A stretch of DNA of 64,000 nucleotides from Streptomyces sp. Je 1-332 (GTDB lineage Bacteria > Actinomycetota > Actinomycetes > Streptomycetales > Streptomycetaceae), in assembly GCF_040730185.1 (NCBI RefSeq), contig NZ_CP160402.1, positions 1-64,000 on the forward strand, read 5' to 3'. Positions 42,695 through 51,170 of the stretch are shown here, in pieces (position 1 is the first letter of the stretch; each line of letters opens with the position of its first letter). The position numbers were made by a program, and so were the translations under genes. The notes under the pieces are model-generated. The model was given only the letters and a program-made list of their open reading frames with translations. It was not told the origin of the DNA and ran no database searches.

Positions 42695-43450
42695 GATACC
42701 GGTCGTGGTTTCTGATCTGTCGCAGCGGCTGGTTCCGGGCGAACTCTCGGAACTGGTCGCCCCGTCGCTGCCGTCGTTCCCTGCTAGCCCGCAGGAAGGT
42801 GGACCGCCCCGTGTGATGAGCGGGCCGTGATCAATGCCTGGTGTACGTACTGACCAGCGGTTGCGCCCGGCGGCATCTACCGCCGACGTTCGGTACGTCT
42901 CCCGCGACGGTGCATCGCCCGTTTCGCGTGGACCGAGACGGGAGCGACGGCTTCACCGGGCGGTGCTGGACGAACCCGGCGCCAGGGCGGGGTCGACTGG
43001 ACCTCGGCAATCATTGACGCCGCCTCGGTCCGGGCGAAGGGGGGACCCTGACCGGGCCGAATCCGGTTGATCGCGGCAAGAAGAGCAGCAAACTGCACGT
43101 CCTGTCCGACGCCCAAGGCATCCCGCTGGCCGTTGCGGTGTCCGGGGCGAACCTGCACGACCGCCAGGCGTTCAAGCCGCTGATCCGTGGAATTCTGGCG
43201 GTTCGCTCCCGCTGCGGACCGCGTCCGCGCCGTCCCGGCAAGAGTCGCGCGGACAAGGCGTACTTCTCCGCCGACCACCTAGCCTGGCTACGCGAACGCG
43301 GGCTGATCCCGCGCATCGCGCGTCCGGGGATCGAATCGGGCCAAGGGCTCGGCCGACACCGTCGGAAGATCGAGCAGTCGATCGCCTGACTGTTCGACTA
43401 CCGCCGCCTGACCTCGCTGCCGCCCTGACCTGCTACAAGAAGCTCTCACG
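42695..43450 (+). pseudogene. IS5-family transposase, degenerate
   Basis: The plus strand reads in shifting frames VSDLSQRLVPGELSELVAPS, RFAWTETGA-like scraps, NPVDRGKKSSKLHVLSDAQG, IPLAVAVSGANLHDRQAFKP, LIRGILAVRSRCGPRPRRPG, KAYFSADHLAWLRERGLIPR and RHRRKIEQSIA. Stops and frameshifts occur throughout. It is a third, distinct IS5-type element, long dead. Confidence 0.75.
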
Positions 43451-43704
43451 ACTGAAGCCAGGCAGCGGGAGACCGTAGCGGTCTCCCGCTGCCTGAACGT
43501 GATCACGGCCAGGCTGAGGCGCGATTGATCAGCCCCGGATCAACGGTGCCTGCAGTTCCGTCACCCAGTCCTCACGATTTTCCGGGTACTCCAGGTTGAT
43601 CTCCCAACAATCGCACCGAACTGGCCCTCCACGACCAGCCTCGGATCGAATCCGGCCACTCTTAGCCGTCGCCGTGACCGATGCGCAAACGGCCGACAGG
43701 GGCG
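43451..43704 (-). other. Short gap with a possible broken gene end
   Basis: On the minus strand WEINLEYPENREDWVTELQ then APLIRG and a stop (43524) looks like a real protein end, while FDPRLVVEGQFGA lies in another frame upstream. Probably a small frameshifted gene; no family recognised. Confidence 0.3.
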
Positions 43705-44004
43705 TCACCGGCTTCTTCGTCGCGTGGCGATCCCATGGCTGACGAAGAGAAGGATGCCGAGGCCGCCGAGGCCCACCCCGACGTACCCGACAAGTTCCCC
43801 CCGGGCTTCGTTCTTCTTCTCCTCGTCATAGCTGACGCTTCCGCCGCCGCTGAAGCTTGAGCACCACTGACCTGGTCTCATCGGGCTGCCGTCGCACTCG
43901 ACGGCACTGCCGTTCAAAACCGCCTCGGCATTGATGAAGAACATGGCGGCCCCAACCATGACCAGAACGTAGGCAAGGGCCGTGAGCCATCGACGAGTCG
44001 CCAT
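43705..44004 (-). CDS. Small membrane protein
   Basis: A 99-residue protein from the ATG at 44004. Two membrane helices (about 6-26, WLTALAYVLVMVGAAMFFI, and 70-90, LVGYVGVGLGGLGILLFVSH) flank an extracytoplasmic loop with two Cys residues (VECDG, QWCSSF). The tail is basic (ATRRRSR), placing both ends inside. No family is recognised. Stand-alone gene. Confidence 0.65.
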   Translation of the reverse strand: MATRRWLTALAYVLVMVGAAMFFINAEAVLNGSAVECDGSPMRPGQWCSSFSGGGSVSYDEEKKNEARGELVGYVGVGLGGLGILLFVSHGIATRRRSR

Positions 44005-44428
44005 CCCCCAACCTTTCAGGCGTATAAGGACCGCCACGAACCCCAAGGCTGACGATCGTCATGCATCCGAGGTTCAGAAACAAGCTCTGCGCTTGTCATG
44101 CACCCCTCCGCCGCGCGTGAAGCGTGCCAGTGCTTCCCCGCACAGTCAGGTGCGGGGAGGAATAGAGGAACCTGCCATCGCAGTACAGGTCGTACTTGAA
44201 CCGCCCCGCCCGCTCCACGTCCCAGCGCTGCTGCGAGTCCGCATCTGGGAAAGGTCAGTTCAGCGAAGCCGTTGCCATCGTGGCCCGGGGGGCTGAAGTC
44301 ACAACTTCGCGCCAGCGACCGGCACTTCGGCGCTCGGGTTTAGTGGTTCCACATGATGGCCGCGCCGTCGTGCCACTGCTCGACTAGGGTGCTACCGATC
44401 CACGTGCCCAGTCCCCGACAGCGGCCCC
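44005..44428. other. Gap without supported genes
   Basis: About 420 bp. A minus-strand TLVEQWHDGAAIMWNH followed by a stop near 44342 resembles a gene end but has no beginning. Nothing else recognised. Confidence 0.35.
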
Positions 44429-44556
44429 TCAACGGCCGCCAGGCCCCCTGAGCTCGACCGCGGGGACGTCCTCGGCACCCTCCGTGGTGTACGCCAGGGA
44501 CATGTGGGGGTCACGGCTCGGTGCCGGAGTGAACTGACCCGGAAACCGGCCCTCCA
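44429..44556 (-). pseudogene. Possible 2'-5' RNA ligase-like C-terminal scrap
   Basis: The minus strand reads TLMEGRFPGQFTPAPSRDPH, MSLAYTTEGAEDVPAVELRG and a stop. The PHMSLAY block is the second HxS/T-type motif of 2H phosphoesterases. The upstream first motif is not in the same frame, and the 3' end of the MFS gene abuts, so only a scrap remains. Confidence 0.4.
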
Positions 44557-46122
44557 TCAGCGTCGTGAGCGTGTCGACGGTCGCCGTCGGACTCGACCGT
44601 GCCCCCGGAGGCGGGTTCGGCTCACGGCCCGCGCCAGAGATGGGCGAAGGCCGCGTTCTCGATGGTCTCGGCGGCCGCTGGACACGGTTTGCGGATCCAC
44701 CCCGCGTTCCACCTCCTCGAACAAGGCCACCGCTCCCGCCGCGGTACCCAAGGCCCACCGCCCCGTGCTCAGCAGGCCCAGGACCACGATGGCCAAGCCC
44801 AGCCCGAGCACCATCCACCACACGCCGCGCTCCGCGCCGGTGAACGCTGTGCCGCCGCTGGGCAGGGCCGAACCCACGATCGTTCCGGAGATGGCAACGC
44901 CAAGGGCGGTTCCGGTCTGCCGGCCTGTGGAGGCCAGCGAGGTGGCCACCCCGGCCATCGAACCGGGCATGCCGGAGACCGCTGTGTTGGTGATCGGCGG
45001 GTTCACGGTGCCCAGGAAGACGCCGAACAGCAGATAGGTCGCCAGCACAGCCGGCAGTGGGGTGTCCGGTCCGAGCCAGAGCGACGCTCCGCCGCCCAGC
45101 GCCAGCGCGCCACCGGCAACCAGCAGCGGCAACCTGGCACCACACGTGCCGACCAGTCGGCCGGTGGCCGGGGAGAGCACGACGACCAGTGCCCCGACCG
45201 GGAGCAGGCACAGCCCGGTCGCCAGCGCCGACAGGCCGCGTACGTCTTGCAGATACTGGGTGGTCACGAACAGGAACGCGCCGAAAGCGCACAGGGCGAA
45301 GAGCGCCATCAGGATCGCCGAGCTGAACGGCACGCTGCGAAAAAGGCGCAGTTCCAACAGCGGGTCGACGCGGCGCCGTTCGTAGCCAAGGATGCCCAAC
45401 ACGCCGAGCACGGCCACGCCAAGCAGACCCAGGATGAGCGGCGAGGTCCAGCCCAGCCGCCTGGACTCGACGATCGAGAAGACGACGCTGCCCAGTACCA
45501 AGACCACCAGGGTCTGGCCCACGGGGTCGAAACGGCGTGCCCGGACAGCTCGGGACTCGGGCACGAACAGCGCGGTGCACACGATCGCAGCGGCCACGAT
45601 CGGAACGTTGATGAAGAAGATGGAGTGCCAACCGAAGCCGTCGACCAGGGCGCCGCCGAGGATCGGGCCGAGCGCCAGCGACAGACCGGTCATCGACCCG
45701 AACACGCCGATGGCCCTGGCCCGCTCGGCCGGTTCGGGAAACGTGATGGCCACCATCGCCATCGCCACCGGGTTGAGCATCGCGCCGCCGACAGCCTGCA
45801 GTGCCCGCGCCACGATCAACCAGTCCAGGCTCGGCGCCAGGCCGCACAGCAGCGAGCCCAGTCCGAAGGCGACGAGGCCGACCTGGAAGACGCGCCGACG
45901 ACCGACCCGGTCAGCGGTGGAGCCGGCCAGCACCAGGAAGCCGGCCAGCACCAAGGTGTACGCATCGACCGTCCACTGCAGGCCAGAGACCGAGGCGCGC
46001 AGATCGCGGCGGATGGACGGCAGCGCTACGTTAACGATAGAGATGTCCATCACCACGACGATCACGCTGGCGCAGCAGATCACGAGCACCAAGAGCCGGC
46101 GGCGTCGGCTGAGTTCGGGCAT
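44557..46122 (-). CDS. MFS drug efflux transporter (DHA2, EmrB/QacA type)
   Basis: A 521-residue 14-TM transporter from the ATG at 46122. Hallmarks are VVVMDISIVNVALPSIRRDL (motif D1), DAYTLVLAGFLVLAGSTADR, GRRRVFQVGLVAFG (motif A) and SMTGLSLALGPILGGALVDG (motif C). After the last helix (about residue 465) the frame continues as a basic ~45-residue tail that overlaps debris of another gene, so the natural stop may have been lost. It is divergent from a MerR regulator with a shared 81-bp promoter region, indicating a drug-induced efflux unit. Confidence 0.88.
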   Translation of the reverse strand: MPELSRRRRLLVLVICCASVIVVVMDISIVNVALPSIRRDLRASVSGLQWTVDAYTLVLAGFLVLAGSTADRVGRRRVFQVGLVAFGLGSLLCGLAPSLDWLIVARALQAVGGAMLNPVAMAMVAITFPEPAERARAIGVFGSMTGLSLALGPILGGALVDGFGWHSIFFINVPIVAAAIVCTALFVPESRAVRARRFDPVGQTLVVLVLGSVVFSIVESRRLGWTSPLILGLLGVAVLGVLGILGYERRRVDPLLELRLFRSVPFSSAILMALFALCAFGAFLFVTTQYLQDVRGLSALATGLCLLPVGALVVVLSPATGRLVGTCGARLPLLVAGGALALGGGASLWLGPDTPLPAVLATYLLFGVFLGTVNPPITNTAVSGMPGSMAGVATSLASTGRQTGTALGVAISGTIVGSALPSGGTAFTGAERGVWWMVLGLGLAIVVLGLLSTGRWALGTAAGAVALFEEVERGVDPQTVSSGRRDHRERGLRPSLARAVSRTRLRGHGRVRRRPSTRSRR

Positions 46123-46167
46123 GCGGGCTCCCGTCGAGAGACACTGCTGACGATCGGCAGTGAGGGG

Positions 46168-46208
46168 TTGGCGGCAACTGACCACGAAACTAGGATCTAG
46201 AGCGTGGT
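46168..46208 (+). promoter_or_regulatory. Promoter and inverted repeat between MerR and MFS genes
   Basis: TTGGCG (46168-46173), 17 bp, then TAGGAT (46191-46196), seven bases before the GTG of the MerR gene, predicts a leaderless merR transcript. ACCACG (46181-46186) and CGTGGT (46203-46208) form an inverted repeat overlapping both promoter and start codon, a likely MerR binding site. Confidence 0.55.
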
Positions 46209-46671
46209 CGAGGTCAATCCGCAGCCCGAAACCGAGCACCCTCACTCCGACCCCCAGGCAGGTCTGAGCATCGGCGAGGCCGCCCGCCGCACCGGAGTCA
46301 GCGTGCACACCCTGCGCTACTACGAACGTGTCGGCCTGGTCGTCACGCCCGTCGACCGCACCCACGGCGGTCGACGCCGCTACCACCCACTCGACCTTGA
46401 GTGGATCACCATCTGCACCAGACTGCGGGCGACCGGCATGCCCATCCGCGGCATCCGCCGCTACGCCGAGCTCGTCGCGGCAGGCCAAGGCAACGAAGAT
46501 GATCGATTGGAGTTGCTTGAGTCGCATCGTGATGAAGTGCTGGCCAGGATGGTCGAACTTCAGGAGAACCTGAAACTCATCGACCACAAGATCGACGTCT
46601 ATCGAGACCGACTCGCCGCTGGTGACGCCGACCAGCTATGGGCGCCCAACCGCTCACCGGGAGCTCACTGA
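46204..46671 (+). CDS. MerR-family transcriptional regulator
   Basis: A 155-residue regulator with a GTG start. The winged HTH is LSIGEAARRTGVSVHTLRYY followed by ERVGLVVTPVDR, and a long dimerisation coiled coil runs from about 95 to 145 (LLESHRDEVLARMVELQENL, KLIDHKIDVYRDRL). The effector domain is short and lacks metal-binding Cys residues, so it is of the drug- or aldehyde-sensing subgroup. It probably controls the divergent MFS exporter. Confidence 0.9.
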   Translation: MVEVNPQPETEHPHSDPQAGLSIGEAARRTGVSVHTLRYYERVGLVVTPVDRTHGGRRRYHPLDLEWITICTRLRATGMPIRGIRRYAELVAAGQGNEDDRLELLESHRDEVLARMVELQENLKLIDHKIDVYRDRLAAGDADQLWAPNRSPGAH

Positions 46672-46779
46672 GCAATCTCCCCGCGGGCCCCGAACCACCA
46701 GCCGTCGTCCCCTGCCGAGAGTGCACGCCACAGCAGACCGCCCTCAACGACGTCATGACCTACTGCCCGCAGCGGCAGC

Positions 46780-47121
46780 TCAGGGACACCGGCGTCCCAT
46801 CTTCGCGAAGTGCCGGTTGTACCCCTTGGTGTCCCACCACTCCTCCAAAAGGCCCCGCACCAGCTCAACCAGTTGGCGAAGACGCTCAGGATCAGGGGCT
46901 GATGAGGTGAACACGTCCACAAAGGACCTGTCACTCCATGGCAATGTGAACACCCAGCACTCGTCGTCGCGGCTCTTCCGCTCGACGGTGAGACGGTAGG
47001 TCAACGTGACGTTGCGGTCCGGTTGCTGAGCAACCGTCAAGTCCTCGACATTGAACCTGACCGCGCCATCGTCGGAGATGTATGAGCGAGCCAGGACTCC
47101 CTCAGCCGGCGTGTGAGCCAC
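46780..47121 (-). CDS. Hypothetical protein
   Basis: A 113-residue protein from a GTG at 47121 that has GGGGGAGG eight bases upstream. The sequence is beta-rich at the start (VRFNVEDLTVAQQPDRNVTL, TYRLTVERKSRDDECWVFTL) and helical at the end (RLRQLVELVRGLLEEWWDTK). No family, membrane segment or operon partner is recognised. Confidence 0.6.
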   Translation of the reverse strand: MAHTPAEGVLARSYISDDGAVRFNVEDLTVAQQPDRNVTLTYRLTVERKSRDDECWVFTLPWSDRSFVDVFTSSAPDPERLRQLVELVRGLLEEWWDTKGYNRHFAKMGRRCP

Positions 47122-47165
47122 CGTATGCACCTCCCCCGTCGTCAGCCTGTATCCCACGTTAGTCG

Positions 47166-47384
47166 CTAGCAACTGACAGAGGGACGCGGGTCGTAACCCG
47201 GTAAGCGGTCCGCAGGGACCTTGGGGTTGTGCTGGCCCTTGTAGAGGGCGGGGGCTGCTTGTCGAGCTCCAGGAGCTGTGCGACCGCGGTCCAGGCGGTG
47301 CGAACGGAGTACTCCACGGCGAAAACCACGTCGTCGGGGACTTCGGCGTACTGGCCGATGAAGGCGAGATTGGTGGAAGCGTCA
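47166..47384 (-). pseudogene. Oleate hydratase, C-terminal fragment
   Basis: About 70 residues read TNLAFIGQYAEVPDDVVFAV, EYSVRTAWTAVAQLLELDKQ, PPPLYKGQHNPKV and end at a stop at 47166. This is the conserved C-terminus of oleate hydratases (MCRA family). Upstream of 47384 the sequence changes abruptly to another remnant, so roughly 90 percent of the enzyme is missing. Confidence 0.7.
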
Positions 47385-47414
47385 GGGACGCCTCGCCCGC
47401 CGCCTTCCCCAGGC

Positions 47415-47556
47415 CGGAGCGCTCACCACGATCGCCGCGATGGCCGCCTTGATCACCGGGCCGGCATCGGAGCACTCGCAGATGCGAGTGAGGGTGGTGA
47501 TTCGGATCGCTTTGGCGCGTCCGTTCTTGAGGATGGACAGGTTGACGTTGGTCGCC
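47415..47556 (-). pseudogene. XRE/Cro-type HTH remnant
   Basis: The minus strand reads ATNVNLSILKNGRAKAIRIT, TLTRICECSD, the recognition-helix block of a small Cro/CI-type regulator, then loses similarity where CQPGDLL would be expected. It abuts the oleate hydratase fragment. Confidence 0.5.
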
Positions 47557-47560
47557 GCCC

Positions 47561-47622
47561 CGCACGCCGACCAGGTCGCCGCTCGGTCAGTCGCACACCG
47601 ACCAGGTCGCCGCTCGGCCAGT
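47561..47622. repeat. 31-bp tandem duplication
   Basis: 47561-47591 and 47592-47622 are head-to-tail copies with two differences (unit begins cgcac and contains cgaccaggtcgccgctcgg). It lies upstream of the XRE remnant, next to the end of the flavoprotein gene. Confidence 0.8.
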
Positions 47623-47667
47623 GAGCGGGGACGGGTCGATGAGGGGCATGGGTCCGCGCCGAGCCGG

Positions 47668-50367
47668 TCATGCAGGCGCAGCCGCCCGTGCCGCGTAGGC
47701 ACGGACATCCGCGTCCGGGTCAAGGACTGCCGTGGCAAGTGCCGTACGAGCGTCCTCGTGCGCCGGGTGCCGGAGCAGGGCCAGAACAGCGGCCTTGCGG
47801 ACGTCGGCGTTGGGGTCGCCGAGTGCTTTGGACAGCGCGGGGACGGCGCGGTGCGGGTCGGCTGCGCCCAGGGCCGTGGCCGCACCTGTGCGTACCTGCC
47901 AGGACGGGGCGGCCAGCGCGTCCTCGGCCGCGAGGTCGTACGGGGTGGGGCAACCCACGGAGGCCAGGGTGGTGAACGCCGCCGCGCGGACCAGGATGTC
48001 CGCGTCGTGCAGCAGGCGGGCCAGCGCCTGCGGGGTGTCCAGGCCGCGGGCCACCGTGACGCGGACCTCGCGGGCCGGGTCGACTCCTGCGCGGGCGACG
48101 GCGTCGAGGGCGCCGACCGAGACCAGGGCGCGCACCGACGCGATACGGACCTCGATGTCCGGGTCGGAGAGGGCAGGGGCGTAAGCGGCGGCGTCGCCCA
48201 GGCGCAGGGCGCGCAGGACGTCCAGGGCCGTCGACCGGACCAGGGCGTCCCCATGTGCAAGGGCCGCGCGCAGCCCGCTGCCCAACTCCGGTCCTGGCGG
48301 CAGGACTTCCACCAGTTCGCGCAAGGAGGCGGCAGCGGCGCCGCGGACTCCCGGATCCGGGTCCGCGAGTGTCTCGGCCAGCGCCGGGCCCGTACCCGCG
48401 GGGACGGTCTCGGTGAGCGCGGCCACCGCAGAGCGGCGCACGGCGGGGTTCGGGTCGGTCAAGAAGGGGTGCAGGAGGGGGAGTTCGGGCTCCTGCTCAA
48501 TGAGGGTGAGCAGTTCCAGGATGCGTGGTGAGTGGGAGGCGGCGGTGGTCGTGTCCCGCGTTTCCGTGCTGCTCGTTCGGGTGGGTGATCCGACCGGGGC
48601 CAGGTCGCGCTGACCGGCCGTGGCCACCTGCTCCAGGTGCACCTCGCCCAGCTGACGTGACGCGCCGCCGACCGGCGTGAATTCCTCGACCGGGACCAGG
48701 TACGGCTCCACCGGGCGCGCGGTGAACTCCATCGTTCCGGCTGGGGACTTGCGAAGGTCCAGGTGGTGCAGCCAGACGTCGTCGCGCTTCGGGTGGTCCG
48801 TGCGCTCGTGGTAGAGGCCCCAGCGGGACTCCGTCCTGGCCAGGGAGGAACGGGCCGCCATCTCCGCGCAGTCCCGGATGAAGTGCACCTCGGCGCAGCG
48901 CATCAGCTCGTGCGGTGTCTGCGCGCCCATCTCGTCGATTTCGCCGCGCATCCGCTCGAAGTGGTCCACGGCCAGTGAAAGCCGCGCGCCCGACTTCGGC
49001 GGTGCGACGTAGTCATTCACGAAGCGGCGCAGTTTGTACTCGACCTGCGGTTGCGGAGGTCCGTCCGGGTTGCGCAGCGGGCGGTAGATCAGTTCGTGGG
49101 CGTCTTGCACCTGCTCGGTCGGCAACTCGCCCTCGTATACGCGAAATCGCGCTGCGTCCGCGCCTGCCAGGTCGCCGAAGACGAACGCGCCGATCATGTA
49201 GTTGTGCGGCACGCAGGCCAGGTCCCCCGCGGCGTACAGGCCGGGCACGGTGGTGCGGGCGTGGTCGTCCACGCGGACGCCCGACGCCGAGTGGCCTCCG
49301 CACAGGCCGATCTCGGAGATGTGCATCTCGACGTCGTGGGTGCGGTAGTCGTGGCCGCGGTTCGCGTGGAAGGTGCCCCGTGTCGGCCGCTCCGTGGAGT
49401 GCAGGATGTTCTCGAGGGCGCTGATCGACTCTTCCGGCAGATGGCTGAGCTTGAGGTACACCGGCCCACGGTCCGAGGCGAGTTCGGCCGCGAACTCCGA
49501 CATCATCTGGCCCGACCAGTAGTCGGAGTCGACGAAGCGCTCGCCGTGCCGGTTGACCTGGTAGCCGCCGAAGGGATTGGCCACGTAGGCGCAGGCGGGG
49601 CCGTTGTAGTCCTTCATCAGTGGGTTGATCTGGAAGCACTCGATGCCGGTCAGCTCGGCACCGGCGTGGTAGGCCATGGAGTAGCCGTCGCCCGCGTTGG
49701 TGGGATTCTCGTACGTGCCGTAGAGGTAGCCGCTCGCGGGCAGGCCGAGGCGGCCGCACGGGCCGGTCGCGAGGATCACGGCGCCCGCACGCACAGTCAC
49801 GAACTCGCCTGTACGCGTGTTGAATCCGGCCGCTCCGACGGCCCGGCCGTCCGCCGTGAGGACCCGGACCGGCATCACACGGTTCTCGATGCGGATGCGT
49901 TCGCGCATCTCGCGGCGGCGCAACTGCCGGTAGAGGACCTTCTTCACGTCCTTGCCCTCGGGCATGGGCAGGACGTACGAGCCGGAGCGGTGCACCTGAC
50001 GCACCGCGTACTCGCCGTGCTCGTCCTTCTCGAACTTCACCCCGTACGACTCCAGTCGCTGCACCATCGAGAAACCGCGGGTGGCGGTCTGGCGGACGGT
50101 GGACTGGTCGACAATGCCGTCGTTGGCGCGGGTGATCTCGGCTACGTAGTCGTCAGGTTCGGCGCGGCCGGGGATGACGGCGTTGTTGACGCCGTCCATG
50201 CCCATGGCGAGGGCGCCGGAGTGGCGGACGTGCGCCTTCTCCAGGAGGAGGACGTCGCGACCCTGTTCGGCCGCGGTGAGCGCGGCCATCGTGCCGGCCG
50301 TGCCGCCGCCGATGACCAGGACGTCGCAGGAGAGCTCCTGGGCGTCGGTGACTGCGGGGATCTGCAT
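47668..50367 (-). CDS. AprA/fumarate-reductase-like flavoprotein with C-terminal HEAT repeats
   Basis: An 899-residue protein. Residues 1-590 are a fumarate reductase/adenylylsulfate reductase-type FAD subunit: VLVIGGGTAGTMAALTAAEQ at 16-35, the His/Ser FAD loop VRHSGALAMGMDGVNN, VILATGPCGRLG, and GLYAAGDLACVPHNYMIGAF near 390-410. A Thr/Ser-rich linker leads to about 270 residues of HEAT/PBS-type repeats (units such as LLHPFLTDPNPAVRRSAVAA and LADPDPGVRGAAAASLRELV). The partner iron-sulfur protein is encoded in the same operon, together with a sulfonate-type ABC importer and a GntR regulator. A redox enzyme acting on an imported sulfur or organic compound is likely. The HEAT extension is unusual and may be a docking scaffold. 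Confidence 0.88.
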   Translation of the reverse strand: MQIPAVTDAQELSCDVLVIGGGTAGTMAALTAAEQGRDVLLLEKAHVRHSGALAMGMDGVNNAVIPGRAEPDDYVAEITRANDGIVDQSTVRQTATRGFSMVQRLESYGVKFEKDEHGEYAVRQVHRSGSYVLPMPEGKDVKKVLYRQLRRREMRERIRIENRVMPVRVLTADGRAVGAAGFNTRTGEFVTVRAGAVILATGPCGRLGLPASGYLYGTYENPTNAGDGYSMAYHAGAELTGIECFQINPLMKDYNGPACAYVANPFGGYQVNRHGERFVDSDYWSGQMMSEFAAELASDRGPVYLKLSHLPEESISALENILHSTERPTRGTFHANRGHDYRTHDVEMHISEIGLCGGHSASGVRVDDHARTTVPGLYAAGDLACVPHNYMIGAFVFGDLAGADAARFRVYEGELPTEQVQDAHELIYRPLRNPDGPPQPQVEYKLRRFVNDYVAPPKSGARLSLAVDHFERMRGEIDEMGAQTPHELMRCAEVHFIRDCAEMAARSSLARTESRWGLYHERTDHPKRDDVWLHHLDLRKSPAGTMEFTARPVEPYLVPVEEFTPVGGASRQLGEVHLEQVATAGQRDLAPVGSPTRTSSTETRDTTTAASHSPRILELLTLIEQEPELPLLHPFLTDPNPAVRRSAVAALTETVPAGTGPALAETLADPDPGVRGAAAASLRELVEVLPPGPELGSGLRAALAHGDALVRSTALDVLRALRLGDAAAYAPALSDPDIEVRIASVRALVSVGALDAVARAGVDPAREVRVTVARGLDTPQALARLLHDADILVRAAAFTTLASVGCPTPYDLAAEDALAAPSWQVRTGAATALGAADPHRAVPALSKALGDPNADVRKAAVLALLRHPAHEDARTALATAVLDPDADVRAYAARAAAPA

Positions 50368-50381
50368 GTAAGGAGGGCCTC

Positions 50382-51170
50382 TCAGGTGCCGAGGGACGTC
50401 AGAACGGTGCGGCGCAGCTCGACGGTGGCTGGGGCGTCGTGGGACGTACGGTCGCGGGGGCGCGGCACGTCGAGGACGGTCACGGGCCGCGAGGTGTGGC
50501 CGGTGCCGAGGAGCGCGACGCGGTCGCCGAGGAAGATCGCCTCGTCCACGTCATGGGTGACGAAGACGACGGTCGCGCCCGTGCCGCGCAATACGTCGGC
50601 CAGGAGCTGCTGCATCCCGGCCCTGGTCTGCGCGTCGAGCGCGCCGAACGGCTCGTCCATGAGGACGGCCCGCGGCTCTCCCGCGAGGGCGCGGGCGAGC
50701 TGGACGCGCTGCCGCTGACCTCCCGAGACGCGGTGCGGGAGTTTGACGCCGTGCGCGCGGAGGCCGACACGCTCCAGCCATTCCTCGGCCCGGGCGCGGC
50801 GCCCGGAGCGACTCAACCCCTGGATGGCCAGCGGCAGTTCGACATTGGCGCGCAAAGTGCGCCACGGCAGCAGCGCGTCGTCCTGAAAGATCAGAGCACG
50901 TTCGGCGTGGGGCGCGGTGATGGGGGTCCCGTCCTGGGTGATCCGCCCGCCGAGGGGAGGCAGCAGCCCCGCGAGGGTGCGAAGCAGGGTGGACTTTCCG
51001 CATCCGGACGGGCCGACGACGGTGAGGACCTCGCCGGCTGCGATGTCCAGATCGATCCCGTCGAGGACGGCGGCCCCCGCCCGCCCGATCGAGGCGCCGC
51101 GCAGGGTGAGCCGGGTTCCTCGGGGCGGGGCGAGGACGGAAGCGAGAGTGGTCTCCGGGGGTGTGCTCAT
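50382..51170 (-). CDS. ABC transporter ATP-binding protein (SsuB/TauB/NrtD type)
   Basis: A 262-residue ATPase with Walker A GPSGCGKST at 53-61, the Q loop (IFQDDALLPW), signature VSGGQRQR at 148-155, Walker B AVLMDEPFGALD at 168-179 and the switch His (FVTHDVDEA). The DDALLPW block is typical of sulfonate, taurine, nitrate and thiamine-precursor importers. It overlaps the permease gene by 4 bp and precedes the flavoprotein gene by 14 bp. Confidence 0.93.
   Translation of the reverse strand: MSTPPETTLASVLAPPRGTRLTLRGASIGRAGAAVLDGIDLDIAAGEVLTVVGPSGCGKSTLLRTLAGLLPPLGGRITQDGTPITAPHAERALIFQDDALLPWRTLRANVELPLAIQGLSRSGRRARAEEWLERVGLRAHGVKLPHRVSGGQRQRVQLARALAGEPRAVLMDEPFGALDAQTRAGMQQLLADVLRGTGATVVFVTHDVDEAIFLGDRVALLGTGHTSRPVTVLDVPRPRDRTSHDAPATVELRRTVLTSLGT

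Noticed and set aside
44429..45847. 472-codon minus-strand frame over the MFS gene
   Set aside because: Mostly a shadow of the transporter; only its last ~40 codons, beyond the MFS gene, look protein-like and are listed as a scrap.
44599..46200. 533-codon plus-strand frame opposite the MFS gene
   Set aside because: Antisense shadow, rich in Gln/Arg/Gly, without domains.
49051..50718. 555-codon plus-strand frame opposite the flavoprotein gene
   Set aside because: Antisense shadow typical of GC-rich DNA; the FAD and HEAT motifs are on the minus strand.
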